DNA of 64,000 bases from JAFKFH01 sp017307375 (GTDB taxonomy: Bacteria; Pseudomonadota; Alphaproteobacteria; Ferrovibrionales; Ferrovibrionaceae), in contig OZ245874.1 in assembly GCA_965229335.1 (NCBI GenBank), positions 6,200,001 to 6,264,000 of the forward strand. The letters run 5' to 3'. A program made the translations under genes and the position numbers. This document shows, piece by piece, positions 33,784-41,553 of the stretch (position 1 is its first letter; each line of letters opens with the position of its first letter). The notes beneath the pieces are model-generated. The model was given only the letters and a program-made list of their open reading frames with translations, searched no databases and was not told the DNA's origin.

Positions 33784-34296
33784 TCAAGTTTTCTGCCTCA
33801 ACCGCCGTCGGCAATGGGCCACACCCTGGGCCACCAACTCGTGCGCCGTGGTCACCGACACGCCGAGCTCGGCGGCGATATCGCGCAGCTTGCTACCGCC
33901 TAGGCGGTGCATTTCCAACGCCAGGCGGGTCCGCTCCGGCAACTCGGCCAGCGCAGCCTGGACGATACGCAACTGATCCTTGGCCAGCAGCTCGCTTTCG
34001 GGCGACGGCTGGTCGGCCGAGGCCCGGGCGACGGCTTCCGAATCGCCGGTCGAGACGATGCGGCGTTCGCGCAGGCGGCTGCGCCGGCCGTCGAGGGCGA
34101 GGTTGCGCACGATACGGAACAGGTAGCCGACAGGTTCGTCGAGGAAGCGGCCGCCCGCGGCGGCATCGAAGCGCAGATAGGCTTCCTGGACCACGTCTTC
34201 GGCCTGCGCACGGTCGTGGACGATGCCGTCGGCATAGTTCACCAGTTCGCCGCGATGGGCGAGATAGAGGGCCACGGTCTTGGCATCGTCGCGCAC
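33784..34296 (-). CDS. FecI-like ECF RNA polymerase sigma factor
   Basis: 170 residues from a GTG preceded by GGGGGAG. Region 2 is about 8-75 (LVNYADGIVHDRAQAEDVVQEAYLRF, VGYLFRIVRNLALDGRRS); region 4 is about 110-165 (LAELPERTRLALEMHRLGGSKLRDIAAELGVSVTTAHELVAQGVAHCRRRL) with the helix-turn-helix. It directs transcription of the receptor gene when the FecR partner is activated. A Fur-like box overlaps its presumed promoter, so iron starvation would raise its level. Confidence 0.94.
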   Translation of the reverse strand: MRDDAKTVALYLAHRGELVNYADGIVHDRAQAEDVVQEAYLRFDAAAGGRFLDEPVGYLFRIVRNLALDGRRSRLRERRIVSTGDSEAVARASADQPSPESELLAKDQLRIVQAALAELPERTRLALEMHRLGGSKLRDIAAELGVSVTTAHELVAQGVAHCRRRLRQKT

Positions 34297-34328
34297 TCGT
34301 CCCCGATCTCCCCCGGGTGGCTGCCGCC

Positions 34329-34353
34329 ATTATGCGAATGATTATCACTTATC
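34329..34353 (-). promoter_or_regulatory. Fur-like box next to a -10 element before the ECF sigma gene
   Basis: The plus-strand sequence GCGAATGATTATCACTTATC (34334-34353) reads on the minus strand as GATAAGTGATAATCATTCGC, close to the classic Fur box, with the central TGATAATCATT intact. A minus-strand CATAAT (34329-34334), five of six matches to TATAAT, adjoins it. Iron-bound Fur could occlude this promoter. Confidence 0.6.
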
Positions 34354-34739
34354 GTTCTAAAGATTGCCGGCCGGCGGCGCAACCCTTACCTGCGAAGGCG
34401 CGGTCGTGTGACGGCCATCACCCGGAGTCGCCCGGCCGAGGGGCCGGAAAGGGGTGTGGCAGAAAGCTGTTGCAAACGTGCCACTTTTTGATTTGTTGTT
34501 TATTTTTCAGATAGTTATACACCCCCCTCCATACCACAAAAATCCGCTTTCGATGGTGCTTGACAGCCTGGGAAGCCACACCTAAGGTGCGCGCGCTTTC
34601 GGTGGCCGCGGCGGCCGAAAACGCTTGGCGCGCGTGCGTTTGGCAGATGTTCCGGCCTTCGTTCGGCGCGACAGCGGGCTCTGGTTTTGGGGGATTTCCG
34701 GACCGGGTGGGGACACGGGCCTGAACGCGAAGAGGCGGC
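34354..34739. other. Long intergenic region before the ATP synthase genes
   Basis: Contains an unusually AT-rich patch (about 34478-34560) in an otherwise GC-rich genome, with TTATACACC at 34515-34523 (one mismatch from a DnaA box), then the atp promoter. From about 34590 to 34739 is a ~150-base untranslated leader with no convincing ORF or RNA motif that I recognise. Confidence 0.4.
34560..34588 (+). promoter_or_regulatory. Probable promoter of the ATP synthase Fo operon
   Basis: A perfect -35 TTGACA (34560-34565), 17-bp spacer and a weak -10 TAAGGT (34583-34588). The AT-rich patch upstream could act as an UP element. The predicted leader to atpI is about 145 bases. Confidence 0.5.
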
Positions 34740-35093
34740 ATGTCCGATCAGCATCCATCCGATCGTCAATCCACCGATACCCCGCCGACGCTCGAGAGCC
34801 TCGACGCCCGCCTCAAGGCGGCGCGGCTGGCCAGCAACCCGGCGCCCAAGCGCCGGCGCGAGCTGGAGCGGACCGCGGTAGGCCGCGCTTGGCGGCTGAC
34901 GGTCGAGATGGTGGCGGCGCTGGTCGTCGGCCTCGGCATCGGCTGGGGGCTCGATCGCTGGCTCGGCACCGGCCCCTGGTTTCTGCTCGTGTTCCTTCTC
35001 TTAGGCGCAGCCACCGGGATCTGGAACGCGGTCAAGACGGCGGCTGCCATCGGGCGGGCCGCCGAAGACGAGGACCGGCCGCAGGGCGAGTGA
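34740..35093 (+). CDS. atpI: F0F1 ATP synthase assembly protein AtpI
   Basis: 117 residues. A hydrophilic N-terminus (TLESLDARLKAARLA) is followed by the AtpI core of two membrane helices: LTVEMVAALVVGLGIGWGLDRWLGTGPWFLLVFLLLGAATGIWNAVKTA. AtpI is a small membrane protein that helps assemble the c-ring and may handle Mg2+. It heads the Fo operon, as in other alphaproteobacteria where Fo and F1 genes are apart. Confidence 0.92.
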   Translation: MSDQHPSDRQSTDTPPTLESLDARLKAARLASNPAPKRRRELERTAVGRAWRLTVEMVAALVVGLGIGWGLDRWLGTGPWFLLVFLLLGAATGIWNAVKTAAAIGRAAEDEDRPQGE

Positions 35094-35170
35094 TCCCTGA
35101 GGCCCGCAAGAATTGAATGGCCGGCAGGCTTGCCGGCGTGACGCATAGGGTTTCGGAAAGGCGGCTTGCC

Positions 35171-35911
35171 GTGGCAGCAGAATCTCATAGCCCTCTCGAG
35201 CAATTCACCATCAAGCGCCACTTCCACCTGGACATGGGCGGTGTCGACGCCTCGTTCACCAATTCGTCGGTGTCGATGGTCGTGGTCGTCATCCTGATCT
35301 CGGCCTTGATGATCTGGGGCATGAGCCGCCGGTCGCTGGTGCCGGGACGCCTGCAGTCGACGGCCGAACTGGCCTACGAGTTCATTGCCGGCATGGTCCA
35401 GGAGAACATCGGCTCCAAGGGCAAGAAGTACTTCCCGTTCATCTTCTCGCTGTTCATGTTCATCCTGTTCTCGAACATGCTCGGCATGGTGCCCTACCAG
35501 TTCACCGCCACCAGCCATATTATCGTCACCTTCGCGATGGCGCTGTTCGTGTTCGTCGGCGTGACGCTGATCGGTCTGGCCCGCCACGGCCTGCACTTCT
35601 TCTCGTACTTCCTGCCGCCCGGCGTGCCGATGTGGCTCGCGCCGCTGATCGTGCCGATCGAGATCCTGTCCTACCTGTCGCGCCCGATCTCGCTGTCGCT
35701 GCGCCTGTTCGCCAACATGCTGGCCGGCCACACCATGATGAAGGTGTTCGCGGGCTTCGTGGTCGCGCTGGGCTTCGTCGCCGGCTGGGCGCCGCTGCTG
35801 TTCGTCGTGGCGCTGACCGGCCTCGAACTGCTGATCGCCTTCCTGCAGGCCTACGTCTTCACGATCCTGACCTGCCTGTACCTGTCCGACGCCATCCACC
35901 TCGAGCACTGA
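35171..35911 (+). CDS. atpB: ATP synthase Fo subunit a
   Basis: 246 residues from the GTG at 35171 (GGAAAGG about 10 bp upstream); an ATG at 35117 has no ribosome site. SPLEQFTIKRHFHLDMGGVDASFTNSS is the usual alphaproteobacterial N-terminus. The essential arginine of the proton path is R178 in LSRPISLSLRLFANMLAGH. Five or six membrane helices are evident. Subunit a forms the stationary half-channels against the c-ring. Confidence 0.97.
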   Translation: MAAESHSPLEQFTIKRHFHLDMGGVDASFTNSSVSMVVVVILISALMIWGMSRRSLVPGRLQSTAELAYEFIAGMVQENIGSKGKKYFPFIFSLFMFILFSNMLGMVPYQFTATSHIIVTFAMALFVFVGVTLIGLARHGLHFFSYFLPPGVPMWLAPLIVPIEILSYLSRPISLSLRLFANMLAGHTMMKVFAGFVVALGFVAGWAPLLFVVALTGLELLIAFLQAYVFTILTCLYLSDAIHLEH

Positions 35912-35998
35912 GTTCGCCCGGGGTGGGCGGTCCGGTCCACCAACCAGTTTTCCTCGCTGTCCTTCAACCCATCAGTACCCCTTAGAAAGGAATCCATC

Positions 35999-36223
35999 AT
36001 GGATCTCGCAGCCGCTAAGATGATTGGCGCCGGTATCGCCACCCTCGCCCTCGCCGGCGTCGGCATTGGTCTCGGCAACATTTTCGGCAGCTTCCTGGGT
36101 TCGGCCCTGCGCAACCCGACCGCCGCCCCGAAGCTGTTCGGCAACCTGCTCCTCGGCTTCGCCCTGACCGAGGCGGTGGCGCTGTTCGCCCTCGTCATCG
36201 CGTTCCTCATCCTCTTCACCTAA
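35999..36223 (+). CDS. atpE: ATP synthase Fo subunit c
   Basis: 74 residues forming a helical hairpin: AAAKMIGAGIATLALAGVGIGLGNIFGSFL, the polar loop SALRNPTAAPKLF, and LLLGFALTEAVALFALVIAFLILF. The proton-carrying carboxylate is E58 in the second helix. A clear AGAAAGGA ribosome site reflects the need for many copies per complex. The residues around E58 look like a proton-type ring rather than a sodium type. Confidence 0.97.
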   Translation: MDLAAAKMIGAGIATLALAGVGIGLGNIFGSFLGSALRNPTAAPKLFGNLLLGFALTEAVALFALVIAFLILFT

Positions 36224-36282
36224 TCATCGGGTCATCGGGTAGGACCGTCCGTTAAGGCGTAACCGTCCGAGGGGATGCAACG

Positions 36283-36768
36283 ATGCCGCAGCTCATATTC
36301 GCTGATTATCCGCCGCAGATCTTCTGGCTGGTGGTCACTTTCGCCATTCTCTACATCCTGATGGCGTATGTGGCCCTGCCGCGGGTCGAATCGGTGCTTG
36401 AGGAGCGGCGTAAGCGTATTGCCGACGACCTCGAAGCCGCCGAACGGTCCAAGAAGGACAGCGAGGCGGTGATCGCCCAGTACGAGGCCGCGCTGGCGCA
36501 AGCCCGCAGCCGCGCCCAGGCGATCTCCGCCGATACCCGTACGCGTGTCAACACCGAGAGCGCCTCGCAGCGTTCGGCGACCGAGGCCAAGCTTGCCGGC
36601 GACGTCCGTGCAGCCGAAGGCCGCATCGCCGCCGCCCGCGACGAGGCCCTGGCCAAGATCGACGGCGTCGCCACCGAAGCCGCGACCGGCATCGTCGAGC
36701 GTCTGCTCGGCCAGGTGCCGGCGCCGGGTGCGGTCGCCGCTGCCGTCGCCAACGCCGCGCGCAAGTGA
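36283..36768 (+). CDS. atpF': ATP synthase Fo subunit b' (b2)
   Basis: 161 residues: one N-terminal membrane helix (PPQIFWLVVTFAILYILMAYVALP) and a long, charged, alanine-rich helix (VESVLEERRKRIADDLEAAERSKKDSE onward) forming the peripheral stalk. The position right after subunit c and the LPRVESVLEERR start identify it as the b' member of the b/b' pair found in alphaproteobacteria and photosynthetic bacteria. Confidence 0.93.
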   Translation: MPQLIFADYPPQIFWLVVTFAILYILMAYVALPRVESVLEERRKRIADDLEAAERSKKDSEAVIAQYEAALAQARSRAQAISADTRTRVNTESASQRSATEAKLAGDVRAAEGRIAAARDEALAKIDGVATEAATGIVERLLGQVPAPGAVAAAVANAARK

Positions 36769-36776
36769 GGTAGCCG

Positions 36777-37262
36777 ATGTTTCATGATCCCGCCTTCTGG
36801 GTCTTCGTCGGCTTCGTCCTGTTCGTCGGCCTGGTTCTGTACCTGAAGGTTCCGGGCAAGATCGCCGGCCTGCTCGACGAGCGTTCGGCCAAGATCGCCA
36901 AGGACCTCGACGACGCCAAGCGCCTGCGCGAGGACGCGATCAAGCTGTTGGCCGAATACCAGGCCAAGCAGCAGAACGCGCTCAAGGAAGCCGAGGCGAT
37001 CGTCGCCCAGGCCGAGGACGAGGCCAAGCGCCTGATGGCCAGCGCCGAGAGCGAACTCAAGGCCTCGATCGCCCGCCGCCAGGCGATGGCCGAGTCCAAG
37101 ATCGCCCAGGCCGAGGCCGAGGCGCTGCGCCAGGTCCGTGTCGCCGCCGTCGACCTCGCGGTCGCCGCCGCCGAGCAGGTCCTGCGGGCCGAGCTTGCCG
37201 GGCCCCGCGCCTCGCAGGTGGTCGATCAGGCCATCGCCGACGTGGGTGGCCGCCTCAACTGA
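36777..37262 (+). CDS. atpF: ATP synthase Fo subunit b
   Basis: 161 residues: membrane helix FWVFVGFVLFVGLVLYLKVPGKIAGLLDERS, then a continuous stalk helix (AKIAKDLDDAKRLREDAIKLLAEYQ) and a C-terminal segment (AAVDLAVAAAEQVLRAEL) that contacts F1 and delta. It starts 8 bp after the b' stop and closes the operon; F1 genes are not in this window. A strong terminator follows 44 bp downstream. Confidence 0.95.
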   Translation: MFHDPAFWVFVGFVLFVGLVLYLKVPGKIAGLLDERSAKIAKDLDDAKRLREDAIKLLAEYQAKQQNALKEAEAIVAQAEDEAKRLMASAESELKASIARRQAMAESKIAQAEAEALRQVRVAAVDLAVAAAEQVLRAELAGPRASQVVDQAIADVGGRLN

Positions 37263-37306
37263 CACGTGCACTGCCGCGGACCCCGGTCCGCAAGCAGGAA
37301 TATCGA

Positions 37307-37338
37307 AAGCCCTGCAATACATTTGCAGGGCTTTTTTC
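37307..37338 (+). terminator. Intrinsic terminator of the Fo operon
   Basis: A perfect 12-bp stem, AAAGCCCTGCAA (37307-37318) with TTGCAGGGCTTT (37324-37335), a five-base loop and a T run (37333-37338). It lies 45 bp after the atpF stop. Confidence 0.95.
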
Positions 37339-37422
37339 TTGTACAGCTGTAGGCATTCACGCCATCGTTACGGAAATTTTAACGGCCTCCGGCCCACAGT
37401 AACGTCGGGAACAGATCCGGGG

Positions 37423-37467
37423 TTGACCGGCTGGTATTGCCGGTAAAGAGTCTCGCCAGGCGCGAGA
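37423..37467 (+). promoter_or_regulatory. Promoter-like region with two inverted repeats before the EAL-like gene
   Basis: TTGACC (37423-37428) and TAAAGA (37444-37449) are spaced 15 bp apart, short for sigma-70. ACCGGC (37426-37431) and GCCGGT (37439-37444) form a 6-bp inverted repeat across it. TCTCGC (37451-37456) and GCGAGA (37462-37467) form a second repeat that would fold in the mRNA leader. Confidence 0.35.
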
Positions 37468-37495
37468 CCTGCTTTGGGGAGCGAGGCTTAGGCTA

Positions 37496-38767
37496 ATGGG
37501 TGGTCAGCGGACGCCAGCTAACTGGGTCACCAAGCCGAAGGAACGGCGCCTCGCCGGCGTCGGGCCCAAGCAGTATGACGACCTGAAGCTGCTGTCTTTC
37601 CTGCGCAAGGCGTCGGGCGAACTGGCCGGCCTGCGCATCGTGCACTTCCACTTCTCCTGCCTGAAGGAGAAGGACGACAGCGCCGCCGAGATCCTGAAGA
37701 AAATCCTGCCCGAAGTCGCGGCCAACGCCCAGCTGTTCCTGACGTTCATGATTTCGAACGGCGACGTGATGTTCATCTACAAGGGCATCTCGCTGAATTC
37801 GGTCAAGAACGTCTGCGAGAAGATCGGCTCGCTGATTCTGAGCCGCAACAAGCTCGAGCGGAAGAACATCTATAACGAGGATTCGATCTATACGATCATG
37901 GAGCTGCAATTCAGCTTCATCAACGTGATCGCCTTCATCGAATCGATCTCGACCGAAGTCGAAGGCGCTGCGGCGTCCGACAAGCCGCCGATCACGCTCG
38001 ACGAGATGAGCAAGATCGAGCGCTCGATGCAGATCTTCGACCTGTCGCCGATGATCCGCAACCAGGCGATCATGGACGTGTCCAAGCGCGGCGAGAACCA
38101 CGCCGAGTACTACGAGCTCTACATCTCGATCAAAAGCCTGGCCGACCGCCTGTCGCCGGATTTCGACCTGACCGCCAATCGCTGGCTGTTCAACCACTTC
38201 ACCCAGAATCTCGACATGTCGATGCTCAAGGCCCTGAACCAGGACCTGAGCTTCATGCAGGGCCACCGCATCGGCATCAACCTGAACCTGACGACGATCA
38301 TGTCGTCGGCGTTCGAGAAGTTCGACAACCGCCTGCCTTCGGCCTTCCGCGGCAATGTCATCCTGGAAATCTCCAAGATCGATTTCCTGGAGAACATGGG
38401 CATCTACCGCGAAGTGGCGGAGATGGCGCAGGAACGCGAGTTCAAGATCACCATCGACGGGCTGACGCCGTATCTGGCGACCAAGCTCGACTTCGAAGAC
38501 ATGATGTGCGCGCACGCCAAGATCTTCTGGACGCCCGAGCTGCTGGAACTGCAGGGCGACCAGTTGCGTGCCTTCAAGGACATGCTGTCGAGCCAGAACA
38601 ATTGCCGCTTCATCCTGGCGCGCTGCGATTCCGTGGTGGGCCTGGTCTTCGCCCGCCGCCATGGCATCGACCTGGTTCAGGGGCGCGCGGTCGACGACAT
38701 CGTGCGCAAGGGCGTCTACATCCACGACGCCATCCAGGCCGCCAGCCTGAACGTCGGGTATTCCTGA
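37496..38767 (+). CDS. Degenerate EAL-like domain protein
   Basis: 423 residues, no signal or membrane segment. The C-terminal half has the outline of an EAL barrel (SFMQGHRIGINLNLTTIMSSAFEKF, NVILEISKIDFLENMG, EREFKITIDGLTPYLATKLDFEDMM, GLVFARRHGIDLVQGRAVDD) but lacks the catalytic ExL and the metal-binding acids, so c-di-GMP hydrolysis is unlikely. The N-terminal ~180 residues (IVHFHFSCLKEKDDSAAEILKKIL, LFLTFMISNGDVMFIYKG) are a separate domain I do not recognise. Its codon mix is slightly less extreme in GC than its neighbours. It stands alone between the Fo terminator and an acyl-CoA dehydrogenase gene. A c-di-GMP sensor or protein-interaction role is inferred. Confidence 0.7.
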   Translation: MGGQRTPANWVTKPKERRLAGVGPKQYDDLKLLSFLRKASGELAGLRIVHFHFSCLKEKDDSAAEILKKILPEVAANAQLFLTFMISNGDVMFIYKGISLNSVKNVCEKIGSLILSRNKLERKNIYNEDSIYTIMELQFSFINVIAFIESISTEVEGAAASDKPPITLDEMSKIERSMQIFDLSPMIRNQAIMDVSKRGENHAEYYELYISIKSLADRLSPDFDLTANRWLFNHFTQNLDMSMLKALNQDLSFMQGHRIGINLNLTTIMSSAFEKFDNRLPSAFRGNVILEISKIDFLENMGIYREVAEMAQEREFKITIDGLTPYLATKLDFEDMMCAHAKIFWTPELLELQGDQLRAFKDMLSSQNNCRFILARCDSVVGLVFARRHGIDLVQGRAVDDIVRKGVYIHDAIQAASLNVGYS

Positions 38768-38850
38768 ACCGCAGGCAATGCCGTTAGTTACCCGGCGGTA
38801 GACTTCGCGGCCGCGGCGGCTAAACTCCTCCCGCTTCCAGGGAGAGTCCG

Positions 38851-40641
38851 ATGCCCGTAATCGACCGCCGCGATCTCGATTTCCTGCTCTACGACGTCCT
38901 CGACACCGAGGCGCTGTGCCGCCGGCCGCGTCACGCCGACCATTCGCGCGAGACCATCGCGCAGATCATCGATACCGCCGAGGCCGTGGCCGACGAGCAT
39001 TTCGCCAGCCACGCCGCCAAGCTCGACGCCAACGAGCCCACGCTGGTCAATGGCCGGGTCGAGATCATCCCGGAGGTCAAGGCCGCGCTGGACGCCTTCA
39101 TCGCGGCCGGTTTCATGGGCGCGCATGCCGATGCCGAGCATGGCGGCCTGCAGTTGCCGCAGATCGTCGCCCAGACGACAGCCGCGATCTTTACCGCCGC
39201 CAATGTCGGAACCGCCGGATATCCATTCCTGACGCGGGCCGCCACCAACGTCATCGCCAAGTTCGGGACCGCCGAGCAAAAGCGCCTGTTCCTCGAGCCG
39301 ATGCTGGCCGGGCGCTATTTCGGCACCATGGCGCTGACCGAACCCCAGGCAGGGTCGGGTCTTGCCGACCTGCGGACCCAGGCGGAGCCGGCGGGTGACG
39401 GCAGCTATCGCCTGACCGGATCGAAGATCTTCATCTCCGCCGGCTTCCACGAACTGTCCGAGAATATCGTCCATCTCGTGCTGGCCCGCATCAAGGGTGC
39501 GCCCGCCGGCACCCGCGGGATCTCGCTGTTCATCGTCCCCCGCTATCTCGTCAACGATGACGGCACCCTCGGCACCCACAACGATATCGCCCTGGCCGGG
39601 CTGATCCACAAGATGGGCTATCGCGGCACCACGTCGACGATGCTGTCCTTCGGCGAGAACGGCGGGGCGGTCGGCTATCTGATCGGCGAGGCCAACAAGG
39701 GCCTGGCCTGCATGTTCCACATGATGAACGAGATGCGCATCGGCGTGGGCCTCGGCGCCGCCGTGCTCGGCTATGCCGGCTATCGCATCGCCGTCGACTA
39801 TGCGCGCACCCGGGTCCAGGGCCGCCCGGTCGACAACAAGGACCCGGCCGCCCCACCGATCGCGATCATCGGCCACCCCGACGTGCGCCGCATGCTGCTC
39901 GCCCAGAAGGCCTATGCCGAGGGCGGCCTGGCCCTGTGCCTTTACGGCGCACGGCTGCATGACGACAGCGAGACCGCCGAAACCGAGGCCGGGCGGCGGG
40001 ATGCGGCAGCGATGCTCGATTTCCTGACGCCGATCATCAAGTCCTGGCCGTCGCAATGGGGCTTGGCGGCCAACGACCTCGCCATCCAGGTCCATGGCGG
40101 CTACGGCTATACCCGCGAATATCCGGTCGAGCGGCTCTATCGCGACAACCGCCTGAATCCGATCCACGAGGGCACCTTCGGCATCCAGTCGATCGATCTC
40201 CTGGGCCGCAAGGTATTGGGGGACGGTGGCGCGGCGCTGGCCCGCCTCGGCGCCGAGATGGACCGGGAGATTGGCGCGGCCGAGACCGACTCCGAATTGA
40301 GATGCCATGCCGCGGCCTTGAGCGATGCCCGCCGGCTGGTGGCTGAAACCACCGCCGTGCTGGCCCATGCCGCCAAGGCCGTGGGCACCGCCGTGGCGTT
40401 GGCCAATGCCGCCGTCTATCTCGAAATGCTCGGCCACGTCGTCGTCGCCTGGATCTGGCTGAAGCAGGCGATCGCGGCGCGCAGGCTGCAGGCAGGCAGC
40501 GAAGACGATCCGTTCCTGTCCGGCAAGCTTGCGGCCTGCGGCTATTTCTTCCGCTGGGAACTGCCCAAGATCGGCCCGCAGGCAGCATTGCTGCAGAGCC
40601 TCGACAAGACGACGCTCGACATCACCGAGGCCTCGTTCTGA
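38851..40641 (+). CDS. Acyl-CoA dehydrogenase with C-terminal extension (FadE-like)
   Basis: 596 residues, the larger type of acyl-CoA dehydrogenase. An N-terminal extension (FLLYDVLDTEALCRRPRHADHSRETIAQIIDTA) precedes the three ACAD domains. FAD contacts lie in MALTEPQAGSGLADLRTQ and KIFISAGFHE; the middle strand domain has LIHKMGYRGTTSTMLSFG; the catalytic glutamate is in NPIHEGTFGIQSIDLLGRKVL. The C-terminal ~120 residues form the extra domain of this subfamily. It oxidises a fatty acyl-CoA to a 2-enoyl-CoA. It converges on the PaaX-like regulator with 4 bp between stops. Confidence 0.93.
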   Translation: MPVIDRRDLDFLLYDVLDTEALCRRPRHADHSRETIAQIIDTAEAVADEHFASHAAKLDANEPTLVNGRVEIIPEVKAALDAFIAAGFMGAHADAEHGGLQLPQIVAQTTAAIFTAANVGTAGYPFLTRAATNVIAKFGTAEQKRLFLEPMLAGRYFGTMALTEPQAGSGLADLRTQAEPAGDGSYRLTGSKIFISAGFHELSENIVHLVLARIKGAPAGTRGISLFIVPRYLVNDDGTLGTHNDIALAGLIHKMGYRGTTSTMLSFGENGGAVGYLIGEANKGLACMFHMMNEMRIGVGLGAAVLGYAGYRIAVDYARTRVQGRPVDNKDPAAPPIAIIGHPDVRRMLLAQKAYAEGGLALCLYGARLHDDSETAETEAGRRDAAAMLDFLTPIIKSWPSQWGLAANDLAIQVHGGYGYTREYPVERLYRDNRLNPIHEGTFGIQSIDLLGRKVLGDGGAALARLGAEMDREIGAAETDSELRCHAAALSDARRLVAETTAVLAHAAKAVGTAVALANAAVYLEMLGHVVVAWIWLKQAIAARRLQAGSEDDPFLSGKLAACGYFFRWELPKIGPQAALLQSLDKTTLDITEASF

Positions 40642-40645
40642 CCGA

Positions 40646-41449
40646 TCAGCCGGCAAGATAGTCGCGCCAGATCCGGCGGCCGGTTTCGTCATAGCGCCGC
40701 ACCGCCTCGACGAAGGCTTGACGGGCCGCGACCGAGACCAGCGGTTCCGGCAGCATCGGATCGAACACGATCGTTCTGATCCCCTGGTCGCCCAGCAGAT
40801 AGGATTCACGGGCAGCGTCAGGAAGCGCCATGGCCGCGCAGCGCGCCAGTGATGCCGCCAGCCGGGCGCAGCCCTCGTCGTAACTGTGCTCCAGCGCGCG
40901 GCCATCCCACAGGCTGCGGGCCCTGGCTTCGAGCGTCTGGTCGAAGGCGGCGGCGGCGAAGACCGGTATCGCCGGATCGAGGCCGAGCGCCTGCAGACGC
41001 TTGCGCGTGAGGGGAAGGCCGCCCTCGAAGTTATCGGGGCGGACGAACAGCCCATCGTCGAGCTGGCGCAGCCCGACCATCGCCAGCGCGCGCTTCTGCG
41101 CGCGCACCGCCGGGCGATCGCTGCGCCTTGTTCCACTGGTCGTCACCGCGACCCAGCCCCCGTCCCAAGGCCGAACCCGCCCCTCCGCCTCGCGCCAGGC
41201 GCCGACGTCGCGGCGCAGGGTGCGACCGGCCGGCCGCAGGCGATAGCTGCCACGGCCGGTATTCTCGATGACACCGGCGGCCATCAGCCGATTGAGCGCC
41301 ACCCGGGCATTGTTGGTCGAAATGTCGAACAGCGCGCAGGCCCGGATCGCCTCGGCCGCCGCCAGCTCGCCCCCTTCCACCGCGATCAGCAGCCGCAACA
41401 GCAGCTGGCGGGCCGTAGGCGATGGCAGTCCGTCCAGCATGGGGATCAT
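40646..41449 (-). CDS. PaaX-family transcriptional regulator
   Basis: 267 residues. An N-terminal winged-helix segment (SPTARQLLLRLLIAVEGGELAAAEAIRACALFDISTNNARVALNRLMAAGVIENTGRGSYRL) is followed by the PaaX-like middle and C-terminal domains (RDVGAWREAEGRVRPWDGGWVAV, RQLDDGLFVRPDNFEGGL, DPMLPEPLVSVAARQAFVEAVRRYDETGRRIWRDYL). E. coli PaaX represses phenylacetate genes and is released by phenylacetyl-CoA; relatives respond to other acyl-CoAs. Being divergent from one acyl-CoA dehydrogenase and convergent with another, it probably regulates acyl-CoA catabolism here. Confidence 0.85.
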   Translation of the reverse strand: MIPMLDGLPSPTARQLLLRLLIAVEGGELAAAEAIRACALFDISTNNARVALNRLMAAGVIENTGRGSYRLRPAGRTLRRDVGAWREAEGRVRPWDGGWVAVTTSGTRRSDRPAVRAQKRALAMVGLRQLDDGLFVRPDNFEGGLPLTRKRLQALGLDPAIPVFAAAAFDQTLEARARSLWDGRALEHSYDEGCARLAASLARCAAMALPDAARESYLLGDQGIRTIVFDPMLPEPLVSVAARQAFVEAVRRYDETGRRIWRDYLAG

Positions 41450-41461
41450 CGGGGCCTCGAT

Positions 41462-41536
41462 TGACTTACCGGCGAGTCAGGCCTAAGATATTACATTGAA
41501 CGACGGATTTGAGCACGATGTTGTAACATTCCGTCG
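41462..41536. promoter_or_regulatory. Candidate operators between PaaX-like and AidB-like genes
   Basis: TGACT (41462-41466) and AGTCA (41475-41479) flank 8 bp just before the regulator start. CGACGGA (41501-41507) and TCCGTCG (41530-41536) form a 7-bp inverted repeat with a 22-bp gap. ATGTTGTAACAT (41518-41529) lies between them. A GGGAGGGA ribosome site precedes the ATG at 41554. Confidence 0.4.
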
Positions 41537-41553
41537 ATCGGGAGGGAAAGCCG

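Noticed and set aside
34515..34523. Near-consensus DnaA box as sign of a replication origin upstream of atpI
   Set aside because: Only one imperfect box, no box cluster, and none of the genes that usually flank alphaproteobacterial origins.
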